The notes below the pieces were generated by a model. The model did no database searches and was not told the DNA's origin. It saw nothing but the letters and a program-made list of their open reading frames with translations. Shown one piece after another: positions 24,719 to 32,973 of a stretch of 42,449 nt of DNA. The position numbers were made by a program, and so were the translations under genes. The DNA lies in assembly GCF_016901035.1 (NCBI RefSeq), contig NZ_JAFEUF010000038.1:1-42449 (forward strand), read 5' to 3'. The stretch comes from Streptomyces durocortorensis. GTDB lineage: Bacteria; Actinomycetota; Actinomycetes; Streptomycetales; Streptomycetaceae. Position 1 is the first letter of the stretch. Each line of letters opens with the position of its first letter.

Positions 24719-25603
24719 TCAGTGGCGGTCGGCAGCGGGCACCGTGGCCCGTCGGCCGGGGCGCTGGTCGTAGGCGACGGCCCGGGTTGCGTCCACGCCG
24801 ACTTCCAGGCGTCCGACGGTGTCGATGTCCACGACAACCCTGTCGCCGTGGTGGAGTGGTCCGACCCCCGCAGGGGTTCCGGTGGCGATGACGTCCCCGG
24901 GGTGCAGCGTCATCACGGAGCTGATGTAGGCCACGAGCTCGGGAACGCCGAAGATGAGGTCGCGTGTGTTGACCTTCTGCCGCGTGCTCTCGTTGACGTC
25001 GCAGCGCAGTTCGAGTGCGTCGGGATCGGGCACCTCGTCGGCCGTGACCACCCAGGGGCCCAGAGGGGTGAAGGTGTCGAACGACTTGCGGGTGGAACGG
25101 TCCTCGTCGGACCGTACGGTGATGTCCAGCAGGCAGGTGTAGCCGAAGACGTAGTGGAAGGCGTCCTCCGCGGAGACGTGGGAGGCGGTTCGGCCGATGA
25201 CCACGCCCAGCTCGCCCTCCTGGTCCGTGCGCTTGTCGCTGTAGGGCAGCCGGATGTCCTCGCCGGGGCCGATCACCGAGGAGTTGGCCTTGAGGAAAAC
25301 CCCGAGTTCGGCGATGGAGGTCGAATACTTCATCTCCGCTTTGTGGTCGAGGTAGTTCACGGGAGCCCCGATGATCTTTCCGGGTTGGGGCAGCGGTGCC
25401 CTGAGTGTCACCTCGGCGAGCGGCTTCCGGGCGCCGCTACCCAGGTCGAGGAGTGCGCCGCCCTGGGCCAGCCGGTCGATGTAGTGGTGGAGGGCGCCGG
25501 CGGGCCCGTGGGCCTGGGCAGAGGCGATTTGGGTGGTGAGGTCGAGGATGTCGCTTCCGATGACGGCGCCGAGGCGGCCGTCGTCGAACAGGGTGAGGCG
25601 CAT
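24719..25603 (-). CDS. Fumarylacetoacetate hydrolase family protein (maleyl-/fumarylpyruvate hydrolase-like)
   Basis: 294 residues with the FAH fold: the entrance segment KIIGAPVNYLDHKAEM, the acidic metal ligands in QEGELGVVIGR, and the C-terminal VMTLHPGDVIATGTPAGVGP. FAH enzymes break C-C bonds in acylpyruvates. Coming 37 bases after a gentisate dioxygenase-like gene, it most likely hydrolyses maleylpyruvate or fumarylpyruvate to pyruvate plus maleate or fumarate. No maleylpyruvate isomerase is present in the operon, so either it acts on maleylpyruvate directly or the isomerase is elsewhere. Confidence 0.83.
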   Translation of the reverse strand: MRLTLFDDGRLGAVIGSDILDLTTQIASAQAHGPAGALHHYIDRLAQGGALLDLGSGARKPLAEVTLRAPLPQPGKIIGAPVNYLDHKAEMKYSTSIAELGVFLKANSSVIGPGEDIRLPYSDKRTDQEGELGVVIGRTASHVSAEDAFHYVFGYTCLLDITVRSDEDRSTRKSFDTFTPLGPWVVTADEVPDPDALELRCDVNESTRQKVNTRDLIFGVPELVAYISSVMTLHPGDVIATGTPAGVGPLHHGDRVVVDIDTVGRLEVGVDATRAVAYDQRPGRRATVPAADRH

Positions 25604-25640
25604 AGGGGACTCCGGTTGGTTCGGCGGTACTGGTGCCCGG

Positions 25641-26672
25641 TCAGGCGTCGGCGGTTTCGCTGCGGTAGAGGCCGAGAGAGCGCATGACGGGCTCGTCGCT
25701 GTAGGAGAAGAGCACGGCGTCGTGGGACGTCGAGGTGTTGATGTGGCGGTAGGTGGACCAGCACGGTATGGCGAACGTGTCGTGCTCGGACCAGTCGAGG
25801 CGGACGCCGTCGACGACGGTGGCGCCCTCGCCTCGGACGACGCTGAAGATCGTGGAGGCGGTGTGGCGATGACCGGTGCCGTCGAACCCGGGCCGCAGTC
25901 GCTGGACGCGGCAGCCGATGGTCGGCATGACGGGGCCGCCGGTCCAGGGGTTGGTGTACTCCAGGACGACTCCGTCGACGGTGCTGCCTTCCGCGGTGTC
26001 GGCGATGGCGTCGAGTGCCCGGGCAGTCTCGGTCCAGGTGTAGCGGGTGATCGGCGAGTTGGGGCCCTCGGGGGTGATCCAGGTGGGGGTGAGGCGGCCG
26101 TGAAGGAACTGGCGGCTGCCGGTGTCGTCGGGTCGGGTCACCGGCTGGAGCCGTTCGGGGTACTGCTCGTAGAAGCCGGCTTCGAGCGCGTTGACGAGGG
26201 GATAGTCCAGTGCGTCGAGCCAGATCATCGGCGCGTCGCCCTTGTGGGTGTGGTCGTGCCAGTGCCAGCCGGGAGTGAGGAGAAGGTCGCCGGGGCTCAT
26301 GTGAACGGGTTCGCCGTTGACCGTGGTGTAGGCACCTTCGCCCTCCAGGATGAAGCGAAAGGCGTTCGATGTATGGCGGTGGGCCTGGGCTGTCTCGCCG
26401 GGGAGGATGATCTGCAGGCCTGCGTAAAGGGTGTTCACGGTGGCGGGCGGATCGGTGAGGGCCGGGTTCACCAGCATGAGCACGCGGCGTTCGGCTTCAT
26501 CGAGGGAGAGTGCCGTGGAGAAGTGCAGCAGGTGCGGCCTGAGCTGTTGCCAGCTCCAGACGTAGGGCACGGCCCTGCTGCGGGGCTCGGCCGGGAAGAG
26601 GTTGCCGTAGAAGCGCCACAGTGGTGCTGCGCCGATGTCTGCGAGGGCTTTGTACGCGGGGTCGTCCTTCAT
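25641..26672 (-). CDS. Gentisate 1,2-dioxygenase-like bicupin
   Basis: 343 residues, ATG with AAGGAA upstream. Two cupin barrels are visible. The N-terminal one carries the iron ligands in AHRHTSNAFRFILEGEGAYT, with WHWHDHTH further on; the C-terminal one has TGHRHTASTIFSVVRGEGAT. This fits the gentisate/1-hydroxy-2-naphthoate/salicylate dioxygenase family, which opens the ring of gentisate between the carboxyl- and hydroxyl-bearing carbons using Fe(II) and oxygen. The 3-hydroxybenzoate 6-hydroxylase-like gene just upstream would make gentisate, supporting the assignment. A substituted gentisate or salicylate remains possible. Confidence 0.83.
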   Translation of the reverse strand: MKDDPAYKALADIGAAPLWRFYGNLFPAEPRSRAVPYVWSWQQLRPHLLHFSTALSLDEAERRVLMLVNPALTDPPATVNTLYAGLQIILPGETAQAHRHTSNAFRFILEGEGAYTTVNGEPVHMSPGDLLLTPGWHWHDHTHKGDAPMIWLDALDYPLVNALEAGFYEQYPERLQPVTRPDDTGSRQFLHGRLTPTWITPEGPNSPITRYTWTETARALDAIADTAEGSTVDGVVLEYTNPWTGGPVMPTIGCRVQRLRPGFDGTGHRHTASTIFSVVRGEGATVVDGVRLDWSEHDTFAIPCWSTYRHINTSTSHDAVLFSYSDEPVMRSLGLYRSETADA

Positions 26673-26714
26673 GGGTGAGGTTCCTTCCTTGGTTCCCGGG
26701 GCGTGGTGGGAGGC

Positions 26715-27953
26715 TCAGGCAGGGGCGTGGAGCCGCGGTGCGGCCGCCGCTGGCTCCGAGGTGGGGGTCCACACCCAGGCGATGTCGTCGAAGTCGTGCG
26801 GGTCCCGTCCTCCGAGGTGCAGGTTGCGCAGGGTGGCGCCCATTCCTTCGAGGTGGCAGATCTCCCCGAAGGAGCGGGCGTTGGTCTGAATGCGGGCGGC
26901 CCTGTCCCGGCGGGCGTTCCCGTAGGCCGTGAAGGCGGTGGCGGTGTCGTCGTGGTGGGCGAGAGCGCGTCCCAGAGTGACCGCGTCCTCCAGTGCCTGG
27001 CAGGCGCCTTGGGCGAGGTACTGGAGCATCGGGTGGGCCGCGTCGCCGAGCAGGGTGATGCGGCCGTGCGTCCAGGTGACGAGAGGGTCCCTGTCGTAGA
27101 GGGGCCAGCGGCGGTCGCGGCCGACGAGAGGAAGGGCGTCGCGAACGGTGCTGCAGGTGTCTGCGAAACGGTGTTCCAGTTCCGCTTCGGTTCCCCAGTC
27201 GTCGGAGTCGGGGGTGTAGTGGTCGCTCTCGAAGACGGCGACCTGGTTGTACAGCTCGCCCCTGCGGAGGGGGTACTGCACCAGGTGCATACGGGGGCCT
27301 GCCCAGACCATGACCGCCGAGGTGGCGGCGAGCTTCGACATCGGGCCCGTCATGCGGGCCGTGGGAATCGTGCCTCGGTACGCGACGTAGCGGGAGCAGA
27401 TCGGGTCGCCGTCGCCGACCAGGGCCTGACGCAGCCGTGAGTGGAGGCCGTCGGCTGCGATGACGGCATCCGCCGTGAAGGCGGAGTGGTCGGGCTCGGC
27501 GAAGGCGAGGGTGACGCCGTTGGTGTCCTGCTGGGCGTCCGTGACCGTGTAGCCGGTGCGCAGCGTGAGCAGGTCGTCGTCGTGGCAGGCGTTGAGGAGC
27601 GCGGTGTGCAGGTCGGTGCGGTGGGTGACGAGATAGGGGTGGGTGAATCGGGCGCGGTAGGCCTCTCCGCGGAGGTCGAGGGTGGCGATCTCGTTCCCGG
27701 TCAGCGCGTCCATCATGGCCAGGCGGTGTGGAGCGACGGCGCTGTGCCGGACGGCCGGCAGGACGCCGAGTTCGTCGAGGGCGTGGGATGCGTTGGGGGC
27801 GAGCTGGAGACCGGCGCCGATCTCTCCGAACTGTGCGGCCTGTTCGAAGACCGTCACGGGCCGCCCGGCGCGGGCTGCTGCCAGGGCTGCTGCCAGTCCG
27901 CCGATGCCGCCGCCGATGACGGCTATGCGCTGTGCGGGGTGGGTTGTGGGCAT
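26715..27953 (-). CDS. FAD-dependent monooxygenase, 3-hydroxybenzoate 6-hydroxylase-like
   Basis: 412 residues; ATG with GAGGAG upstream. Class A flavoprotein hydroxylase: dinucleotide fold IAVIGGGIGGLAAALAAARA, the DG motif AVIAADGLHSRLRQAL and the GD motif LLGDAAHPMLQYLAQGACQA. The overall pattern (FGEIGAGLQLAPNASHALDE, YVAYRGTIP) is that of 3-hydroxybenzoate 6-hydroxylase and salicylate hydroxylase. With a gentisate dioxygenase next to it, conversion of 3-hydroxybenzoate to gentisate with NADH and oxygen is the best guess. First gene of the operon. Confidence 0.83.
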   Translation of the reverse strand: MPTTHPAQRIAVIGGGIGGLAAALAAARAGRPVTVFEQAAQFGEIGAGLQLAPNASHALDELGVLPAVRHSAVAPHRLAMMDALTGNEIATLDLRGEAYRARFTHPYLVTHRTDLHTALLNACHDDDLLTLRTGYTVTDAQQDTNGVTLAFAEPDHSAFTADAVIAADGLHSRLRQALVGDGDPICSRYVAYRGTIPTARMTGPMSKLAATSAVMVWAGPRMHLVQYPLRRGELYNQVAVFESDHYTPDSDDWGTEAELEHRFADTCSTVRDALPLVGRDRRWPLYDRDPLVTWTHGRITLLGDAAHPMLQYLAQGACQALEDAVTLGRALAHHDDTATAFTAYGNARRDRAARIQTNARSFGEICHLEGMGATLRNLHLGGRDPHDFDDIAWVWTPTSEPAAAAPRLHAPA

Positions 27954-28005
27954 GGGATCTCCTCGGAGATCGGGTGTGGGCGGATGGGGGGCGACACATC
28001 CAAAT

Positions 28006-28024
28006 AATCAGTACACCAATGATT
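28006..28024. promoter_or_regulatory. Candidate MarR operator of the gentisate-type operon
   Basis: AATCA (28006-28010) and TGATT (28020-28024) flank 9 bases, giving a 19-base AT-rich inverted repeat, 53-71 bases upstream of the monooxygenase start, where a promoter is expected. The operon's own MarR protein is the obvious candidate ligand. Confidence 0.45.
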
Positions 28025-28079
28025 GATGCACTGACGACCATAGATGGGGATGCGGGGCGGGTCAATGGGAGGGGCGTAT

Positions 28080-28108
28080 GCCCGGGGCGCCCTTGCGGCA
28101 CCCCGGGC
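28080..28108 (-). terminator. Terminator of the PA14 GH3 gene
   Basis: GCCCGGGGCGCC (28080-28091) and GGCACCCCGGGC (28097-28108) form a 12-base stem with one mismatch and a 5-base loop, starting 6 bases after the GH3 stop codon in the direction of transcription. Confidence 0.65.
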
Positions 28109-28114
28109 CGGTGC

Positions 28115-30580
28115 TCAGATGGTGAAGGCGCGCTGCACGGTGAGGTCTCGTGAAGAACGCCCTGCGAGAAGGAGGTACTGGCCGGGCAGGGTCTTGAAGG
28201 CTCCGGACGACCAGACGGCGAGGTCTCGCGCCGGAACAGTGAAGTCGAGGCGGGTGGAGGCTCCCTTGTCCAGCGTCACCTTGCGGAAGGCGACGAGTCG
28301 ACGGGGGTCGCTCCCTGCCGCCGCCGGCAGGGCTGCGTAGAGCTGCACGACCTCGGTCCCCTGCCGTCCGCCGCTGTTGGTGACGGCGACGGAGGCTGTG
28401 ACCTGCTGGGTGGATGCGCTGTAGGAAACTTCGAGTCCGCCGAGCGCGAAGGTCGTGTAGGACAGTCCGTGTCCGAACGGGAATCTCGGACTCTGGTTCT
28501 TGGCGTCGAAGAAGCGGTAGCCGACGGACGTACCCTCGGCGTATTCGACGCGTGCCCCCGTTCCCGGGTAGGTGGCGGGCGTGGTCCCGGGCCCTTGGGA
28601 GGCGTCGGCCGGGAAGGCGACGGGAAGACGGCCCGAGGGGTCGGAGTCCGCGTAGAGCACGGCGGCGAGCGCGGTACCCATACCGCGGCCTCCGTACCAG
28701 CTCTGGATCACGGCTTCGACGTCCGGCAGCCACGGCATGTCGACGGGGCCGTCGGTGTTGAGCACGACGATGGTCCGGGGGTTGGCCGCCGCGACGGCGC
28801 TGATCAACTGGTTCTGGTCTCCGGGGAGACCGAAAGCCGCGTGGTCCATCTCCTCGCCGGCCATCCGGTTCACGAACACGACCGCGGCGTCGGCTGCCCG
28901 GGCGGCGGCGACGGCGGCGGGAATCAGCGACTGCGGCTGCCAGCCGAGTGTGAGGCCGCAGTTGCCGGGCTCGGCGGTGCTGTTGGTGTATTCGATCCGG
29001 ATTTCGGTCGGCTGTCCAGCGGTGAGCTGGACGGTTCCCTGGAGCGGATAGTCGTAGGGGCCGAGGAAGAAGCGCCGCATCCGCCGGGTGCCCGATATGA
29101 CGGTGGTGCCGCCGACGGTCAGCTTGGCTGTGCCGGAGATCAGCAGGGAGAACCGGTGCAGCCCGGTGAAGGTCGGCGTGATCCGGCCGGTCCATCGGGC
29201 GGACCAGACGTCGGGCAGCGGGCTCTCGGGCGGGGTGGTGAAATCGAGCGTCGTACTGATTCCCGATGCCACGGGCGTTCCTGACGGCTGGGGACCCGCG
29301 TAGTAGGAACCGGCAAGGCCAGGTGTGCCGTCGTGGCTGAGGACGCTCGCGGGTACCACGGGCAGCGGTGTGTCTCCGAGGGTGCCCTGTGCGTGGGTGA
29401 CGGTGGTCCCGGTGCCCGCACGCTCGCGAAGGGCGGTCAGTGGGGTGTCCCAGTCACCGGGATCCACGTAGGCGGAGCCTGCCACTCCCGTCAGGGCGTC
29501 ACTGCCCGCCGGGCCGATCACGGCAACGTTCGCGAGGGGTGCCGTGAGGGGCAGGGCGCTGTTGCGGTTGGTGAGCAACACCGTCGCGCCGACGGCGGCT
29601 TCGTGGGCGAGGCGTCGGTGTTCGGGGGTGCTGACGTTCTGGGCTGGCGGGGGGACGGGGTGGTCGAGCAGGCCGGAGGCGACCATGCTGGTGAGAATCC
29701 TACGGGCGGCGTCGTCGAGGCGGCTGTCCGGGATGCTCCCGTCGGTCAGTCCTCCCTCCGGTACTTTGACGGCTCCGGGGCCGAGGCCGGCGAGGTCCAT
29801 GCCGGATCGGGCCGCGGCGATGGGGTCGTCCCCGGCCCAGAAGTCCGGCACGGTGTAGCCCTTGAGGCCGAGGACGTTCTTGACGTCGTCGAAAAGCGCG
29901 GGGCTCTGGGTGGCGAAGGTCCCGTTGATCTTCGGATAGGCCATCATCACCGAGATGTTCGGGGCAGCCGCGACGATACGTCGGAACGGCTCCTCGTAGA
30001 TCTCGCGAAGGGCGCGCTCCGACACCCTCACATCGCCGAAGAATCGGTCGACTTCCTGGGTGTAGGCGGCGAAGTGCTTCACCGTGGGCAGCACGTACTG
30101 CTGCGGCATCTGCTGGGCGATGCGAGTGGCGATGGCTCCGGCGAGCAGGGGGTCCTCGCCGAGGGTCTCGGCCTGGCGGCCGAAGTGCCAGGTGCGATGG
30201 ACGTCCGCGGTGGGGCCGAGTGCGTTGTTGAATCCCTTGGCGCGGGCTTCGGTGGCGATGGCGGTGCCCAGCCGGGCGGCGAGGTCGGTGTCGAAGGTGG
30301 CGGCCTGGGCGATCGGCACCGGGAAGGCGGTCACTCCCGTTTCGCCACGCAGGCCGGCCGGGGCGTCGACCATGGTGAGCGCGGGAATGCCCAGTGAGCT
30401 CAGGGCTGCGAAGTCGCACCGGATGAGTGCTTCTTTCTGGGCAGGTGTCATCGAGGCGAGGATCTCCTCGACGCGGGACTCCGCGCCGGCGTTCGGCGGG
30501 CGGCTGTGCGCGAGGGACGCGGCCGGGCCCATGACGAGCGCGGTGGCTGCGGCTGCGGACAGGAAGGTGCGGCGATTCAT
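28115..30580 (-). CDS. Tat-exported GH3 glycosidase with PA14 domain
   Basis: 821 residues. The ATG at 30580 has GGAG upstream and gives a clear twin-arginine signal (MNRRTFLSAAAATALVMG). The GH3 N-terminal domain follows (NALGPTADVHRTWHFGRQAE, VKHFAAYTQEVDRFFGDVRV); the nucleophile candidate is Asp246 in VPDFWAG. The second GH3 domain is interrupted by a PA14 domain at about residues 417-550 (GLAGSYYAGPQPSG ... RFSLLISGTAKLTVGGTTVI). A fibronectin III-like tail completes it (GHGLSYTTFALGG, VQLYAALPAA). PA14-bearing GH3 enzymes are mostly beta-glucosidases. It is the only glycosidase of the segment predicted to be exported, and is monocistronic with its own terminator. Confidence 0.9.
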   Translation of the reverse strand: MNRRTFLSAAAATALVMGPAASLAHSRPPNAGAESRVEEILASMTPAQKEALIRCDFAALSSLGIPALTMVDAPAGLRGETGVTAFPVPIAQAATFDTDLAARLGTAIATEARAKGFNNALGPTADVHRTWHFGRQAETLGEDPLLAGAIATRIAQQMPQQYVLPTVKHFAAYTQEVDRFFGDVRVSERALREIYEEPFRRIVAAAPNISVMMAYPKINGTFATQSPALFDDVKNVLGLKGYTVPDFWAGDDPIAAARSGMDLAGLGPGAVKVPEGGLTDGSIPDSRLDDAARRILTSMVASGLLDHPVPPPAQNVSTPEHRRLAHEAAVGATVLLTNRNSALPLTAPLANVAVIGPAGSDALTGVAGSAYVDPGDWDTPLTALRERAGTGTTVTHAQGTLGDTPLPVVPASVLSHDGTPGLAGSYYAGPQPSGTPVASGISTTLDFTTPPESPLPDVWSARWTGRITPTFTGLHRFSLLISGTAKLTVGGTTVISGTRRMRRFFLGPYDYPLQGTVQLTAGQPTEIRIEYTNSTAEPGNCGLTLGWQPQSLIPAAVAAARAADAAVVFVNRMAGEEMDHAAFGLPGDQNQLISAVAAANPRTIVVLNTDGPVDMPWLPDVEAVIQSWYGGRGMGTALAAVLYADSDPSGRLPVAFPADASQGPGTTPATYPGTGARVEYAEGTSVGYRFFDAKNQSPRFPFGHGLSYTTFALGGLEVSYSASTQQVTASVAVTNSGGRQGTEVVQLYAALPAAAGSDPRRLVAFRKVTLDKGASTRLDFTVPARDLAVWSSGAFKTLPGQYLLLAGRSSRDLTVQRAFTI

Positions 30581-30931
30581 GGCGGCTCCAGGGTGAATCG
30601 GGCAGCTGCGGCTCGCGGGGCGGCCCCGGTCGTTCCGGGGGTGGGGGTGCCTTCCGCAGGCCGTTCGGTGGGGGCGTGATCGTGCGGCGGAGCGCGTATC
30701 GGCTCCGGAAGCCCGGAAGTCGGGCGCACACGGGGCAGGTTGGCCCGGGCGTGTGGGTACGACCGGGCGTGGTGCCCTGGGCAACCGTGCGGCATGTCCA
30801 CGGCAGGGCGGAAGACGTCGTTCCATCGAAGGGTGTGATGCGGGCCATTGGCCGCGTCGATACCGGCTGACGGCAGGCCTCTCCCAGGGGAGGGAACGCA
30901 GCCGGTTCGTTTCGCGCGGCGTACGGGCGGG

Positions 30932-31855
30932 TCAGTCCTGCATCGACGACACGTCGCGCATGCCGGCGGCGACGCGCAGGGCCGTTTCCCTGAGCCAGGC
31001 GTGGGGGGCGTCATGGGCATGAACCGGGTGCCACCACAGGGCCTGCCTCAGAGGTACGGCCTCGTAGGGCGGGTCGAGGACCCGGACTGCGGCCGAGCCG
31101 CTGAGCAGCCGGGCCAGGCGCCGTTGCAGGAGAGCCACGCGGCGGGTGCCCTCGACCAGGAAAGGCAGGCTGAGGAAGCTGTCGGCGGATACCTCGACGC
31201 GGGGTTCGATGCCGAGCATGCCGAGCTGGCGTACGGCTGGGGCGTCGTAGGTGCGCTGGTAGGTGACCCAGGGGAGGCGAGCGAGATCTTCCCGGCTCAG
31301 GCTGTCGCCCACCTCCCGATTGTTCGCGGCGACGAGGAAGACCCACTCGTCGTCGTACAGGTCGTTGTACGACATACCGCTGACGACGCCGTGCGGCATC
31401 AGGAGGCCGTCGGTGGTGCTCAGCAGTGTCGCCGTGTCGTCGACAACGGTGATGGGAGTCCGGACGAAGCGCAGCGTGACGCCCGGGGCTTCCTCGTGGA
31501 CAGCACGGGCGAGCGCCGCTCCGAAGACGGCGACGGCGTAGTCCGACGCGATGAGGGTGAACTCACGCGACTCGGTCCGCGGGTCGAAGTCGGCCTGGCT
31601 GGTGAAGAGTCTCTCCAGCAGGTCGCAGGCTGCGGACGTCCGATCCAACAGCACCTGTCCGAGCGCGGTGAGTTCGTATTGGCCACCCACCCTGGCGAGC
31701 AGTTCGTCGTCGAAGTGACGGCGCAGCCTGGCGAGGGAGGCGCTCATGGCGGGCTGGCTCAGCCCCATGCGCCGACCCGCGCGGGTGACGTTGCGTTCCT
31801 CCAGCAGTGCCCGGAGGGCGACGACGAGATTGAGGTCCAGACTCGCGAGGTTCAT
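30932..31855 (-). CDS. LysR family regulator of the ring-cleavage operon
   Basis: 307 residues. LysR helix-turn-helix at residues ~5-65 (LDLNLVVALRALLEERNVTR, RMGLSQPAMSASLARLRRHF), then a periplasmic-binding-like effector domain (FTLIASDYAVAVFGAALARA, LLMPHGVVSGMSYNDLYDDE). The N-terminus resembles the NodD/NahR/LinR group, whose members respond to flavonoids or aromatics. It is divergent from the large catabolic run starting at 31981, with a perfect inverted repeat in the 125-base gap, and should activate that operon when an aromatic inducer is present. Confidence 0.9.
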   Translation of the reverse strand: MNLASLDLNLVVALRALLEERNVTRAGRRMGLSQPAMSASLARLRRHFDDELLARVGGQYELTALGQVLLDRTSAACDLLERLFTSQADFDPRTESREFTLIASDYAVAVFGAALARAVHEEAPGVTLRFVRTPITVVDDTATLLSTTDGLLMPHGVVSGMSYNDLYDDEWVFLVAANNREVGDSLSREDLARLPWVTYQRTYDAPAVRQLGMLGIEPRVEVSADSFLSLPFLVEGTRRVALLQRRLARLLSGSAAVRVLDPPYEAVPLRQALWWHPVHAHDAPHAWLRETALRVAAGMRDVSSMQD

Positions 31856-31894
31856 GTCGCCCCCCGCAGCCGTCTACCACCGAGCATAAACACC

Positions 31895-31913
31895 ATGGAT
31901 GATCCCTATCCAT
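31895..31913. promoter_or_regulatory. LysR-type operator
   Basis: ATGGAT (31895-31900) and ATCCAT (31908-31913) form a perfect inverted repeat with a 7-base spacer between the divergent LysR and FAH genes. A TACAAT hexamer at 31913-31918 directly abutting it may be the -10 element of the catabolic operon, which has no convincing -35, as usual for LysR-activated promoters. Confidence 0.65.
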
Positions 31914-31980
31914 ACAATCGATTTCCCTGATTGCGCGGGCGGGTCCAGATTAGTCCTACCGCAACCAGGAGGACACGTCC

Positions 31981-32973
31981 GTGAAACCCGCCGCCACAAC
32001 TCCGCTCTTCGCAGGCCCCTTCGCCCTCGCGACGCTCTCCGAGCCTGCGAGCCCCGCCTTTCCCGCGCTCGTTCTCCCTCAGGGCAGTGCGCTGGACCTG
32101 CGGGCCGTCTTCGCCGAGCCCACGCTGACGATCCGTTCCCTGCTGGAGAGCTGGGCCGCTGCTCTCCCCCGGCTGCAGGCCCTCGCCGAGGACGGTGACC
32201 AGGCTTGGCAGACTCTGGAGGGACTGCGCGTTCATCCCCCCGTGGAGCCGCGTCAGGTCTTCCAGTCCGGCGCGAACTACCGGCAGCACGTGATCGACCT
32301 GCACGTGGCACACCGGGCCCCGGACGACGCCCTCTCGCCCGAGGAGGCCCGGGCCGAGGCCGCGGCCCTCATGGACCAGCGCGCCGCCAACGACCTCCCC
32401 TACGTCTTCCTCGGTCTCCCGAGTTCGATCACCGGCCCCTTCGACGACGTGACTCTGCCCTACTCGGTCGAGAAACCCGACTGGGAACTGGAGTTGGCCG
32501 CCGTGATCTCGCGACCGGCCTACCGCGTGACGATCGAGGAGGCCGCTGATCACATTGCCGGATACACCATCGCCAACGACCTCACCGACCGGGCGACCGT
32601 CTTCCGCCGGGACATGCCACAGATCGGAACCGACTGGCTCGCGTCCAAGAACGCCCCGGGCTTCACCCCGCTCGGGCCCTGGATCGTGCCTGCGGGCTCG
32701 CTCCCGAACCCGGATGATCTGCAGGTCACCCTGAAGCTCAACGGTGACGTCATGCAGGACGAGTCGACGAAGGACATGATCTTCTCCGTCGCCCGCATGG
32801 TGTCCTACGCATCTCAGTACGCCCGTCTGCTGCCCGGCGACGTGGTCCTGACCGGAAGCCCGGCCGGCAACGGCATGCACTGGGGCCGTCTGCTGCGCGA
32901 CGGCGACCTGATGGAGGGCTCCATCACCGGTCTGGGCACCCAGCGCACCCGATGTGTGGCGGAATCGTCATGA
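31981..32973 (+). CDS. Fumarylacetoacetate hydrolase family protein
   Basis: 330 residues. GTG start with AGGAGG about 8 bases upstream. FAH fold: VFQSGANYRQHVIDLHV, metal-ligand acidic cluster in KPDWELELAAVISR, IANDLTDRATVFRRDMPQIG, and the C-terminal YARLLPGDVVLTGSPAGNGM. Such enzymes hydrolyse or hydrate the acylpyruvate products of ring cleavage. It is first in the LysR-linked operon, and its stop overlaps the next start (ATGA). Together with the second FAH protein at 37393 it suggests two successive steps downstream of the extradiol dioxygenase; the exact substrate is unknown. Confidence 0.85.
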   Translation: MKPAATTPLFAGPFALATLSEPASPAFPALVLPQGSALDLRAVFAEPTLTIRSLLESWAAALPRLQALAEDGDQAWQTLEGLRVHPPVEPRQVFQSGANYRQHVIDLHVAHRAPDDALSPEEARAEAAALMDQRAANDLPYVFLGLPSSITGPFDDVTLPYSVEKPDWELELAAVISRPAYRVTIEEAADHIAGYTIANDLTDRATVFRRDMPQIGTDWLASKNAPGFTPLGPWIVPAGSLPNPDDLQVTLKLNGDVMQDESTKDMIFSVARMVSYASQYARLLPGDVVLTGSPAGNGMHWGRLLRDGDLMEGSITGLGTQRTRCVAESS

